Assembly (NCBI GenBank): GCA_963920635.1 | Contig: OY987301.1 | Span: 15,604,501 to 15,668,500 of the forward strand | Reading direction: 5' to 3' | Length of the DNA stretch: 64,000 nt | Source: Pseudeuparius sepicola | Taxonomy: Eukaryota; Arthropoda; Insecta; Coleoptera; Anthribidae | In this document: positions 63,009 through 64,000 of the stretch, piece by piece | How the letters are laid out: each line of letters opens with the position of its first letter | Numbering within the stretch: the first letter of the stretch is position 1 | The notes under the pieces: generated by a model | The model's database searches: none | What the model was told of the DNA's origin: nothing | Seen by the model: only the letters and a program-made list of their open reading frames with translations | Program-made: the position numbers and the translations under genes

Positions 63009-64000
63009 TACAGGGTGAGTTTTTTTCGATGCCCACTATGGGGATCTCGGAAACTAGCAGAGCTAGAACGAAGGTTAAATGGGGAAAGAATTGCAGTTTT
63101 GAATGCTGAATCTAATGCCCCTTTTGGATTTTTAAAAAAGTTCATGGCTCACTAGATATTTTGGAAAGAGTGATTTTTGCTATTTCATCAGATCTCTGTA
63201 GCTCCGTTATTTCTGATTATACAGAAAAACTGTAGAGACAAAACTTTTAGATAATTTTGGGCTTAATAAGATAATCTGATCCAATTATTTATGTTGTTTG
63301 TGATTTTTGAGATATGACATAAACTTGTGTTTTTTACATGTAAATCATAGTTGGCTGTGGCCTTATAAAATCGGCCATTTTCTGAGCTTTCCAAATATAT
63401 AATACCCGGCATAGTTATTATAAAAAATAAAAGAGCTATGGCTAATTTTCTGATTTTTTTTTTTTAATTTTCACATAGTCAGCCATGGAATATTTTCATA
63501 ATTACGTTCTATTTTATAATTAGACAAACTTCAAACTTTCAAATATTTTTATTTATTTTTAGCTGGTAACAAAATGTAACAAAATAAAACAAACATTATC
63601 ATGATGGAGCTTCACAACATAATTATTTGCCCGTAAGAAATAATTACCTAGATCAGCTCTATCCAAATAGTTGGAGTTGGAAATAGACCTATTTCCTTAC
63701 AGCCCCGATTCCCCGATTTGTCTGTTTTGGATTTCTTTTTGTGGGGAACAGTACAAAATAAAGTATGAGACAATTGTTGAATTAAGAGCAGCTGTTTTGG
63801 AAGCAGTTACCAGTATTGACAGGCGCTCTCTAAGAAAGACGACAAATTCAGTTTTAAAAGGATGCAATATTTGCATAAATAATAATGGTGCATTGTTTGA
63901 ACACCTTTTTTATTTTAAAAGGTGACCTTTTAAAATACCTAATAATAATTTGAATTTGAGTTTTTTAATTTTTGTTTTATTTTGATACATTTTGTTACCA
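63009..64000 (+). mobile_element. Degenerate mariner-type element, truncated by the window end
   Basis: A TA-flanked TACAGGGTGAGTTTTTTTC terminus starts at 63009. At 63690-63925 frame-shifted reading gives PDLSVLDFFLWGTVQNKV and ETIVELRAAVLEAVTSID to NNNGALFEHLF, the C-terminal end of a DUF4817-type transposase. The rest of the ORF is absent or decayed, and the right end lies outside. Confidence 0.6.

Overview
The window looks like AT-rich insect nuclear DNA. The genes are spliced, exons are short (often 80-300 bp) and GT-AG bounded, the protein families are clearly arthropod-like, and introns and intergenic space are crowded with small DNA transposons. A beetle is my best guess, from the dense TACAGGGTG-ended foldback elements and the expanded SMP-30 family. 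That is inference; no species is identified.

Layout. 73-1365 (minus): the 5' part of the ER chaperone Gp93/endoplasmin (HSP90B1). A complete small ciliary gene, CFAP144/FAM183, lies on the opposite strand, within its second intron apart from a start that overlaps coding exon 3. 3348-3716 (plus): the last two exons of an unrecognised gene. 7014-16335 (minus): a complete 13-exon NSF (vesicle-fusing ATPase, comatose) gene encoding 740 aa. 19973-62879: a cluster of four secreted SMP-30/regucalcin-like (gluconolactonase/luciferin-regenerating-enzyme family) genes. A (19973-23727, minus) is intact, 322 aa. B (25042-26929, minus) is a pseudogene with a frameshifting deletion and a broken splice acceptor. 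C (28912-44560, minus) is intact, eight exons, about 399 aa, with a C-terminal extension. D (52013-62879, plus) is open throughout but has lost every recognised active-site residue. C and D are divergent (head to head); A, B and C run in tandem.

Mobile DNA makes up a large share. It includes an apparently intact Tc1/mariner-type element with DD41D spacing and long terminal inverted repeats, 30887-32896. At least a dozen foldback/MITE elements are present, several ending TACAGGGTG...CACCCTGTA with TA duplications and several nested in one another. There are two hAT-like MITEs in NSF introns, two Penelope-like retroelement copies, a decayed non-LTR retrotransposon, a THAP-domain exon remnant, and two hammerhead-ribozyme-like motifs. 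One ribozyme motif is near the end of a Penelope copy and the other sits in a short SINE- or retrozyme-like insertion.

Functional reading. The housekeeping genes (Gp93, NSF, CFAP144) are ordinary. The most unusual gene content is the secreted SMP-30 cluster, which holds active-looking copies, a dead copy and a probable pseudoenzyme side by side. These genes carry a very high transposon load, including a MITE that starts about 15 bp from a splice acceptor.
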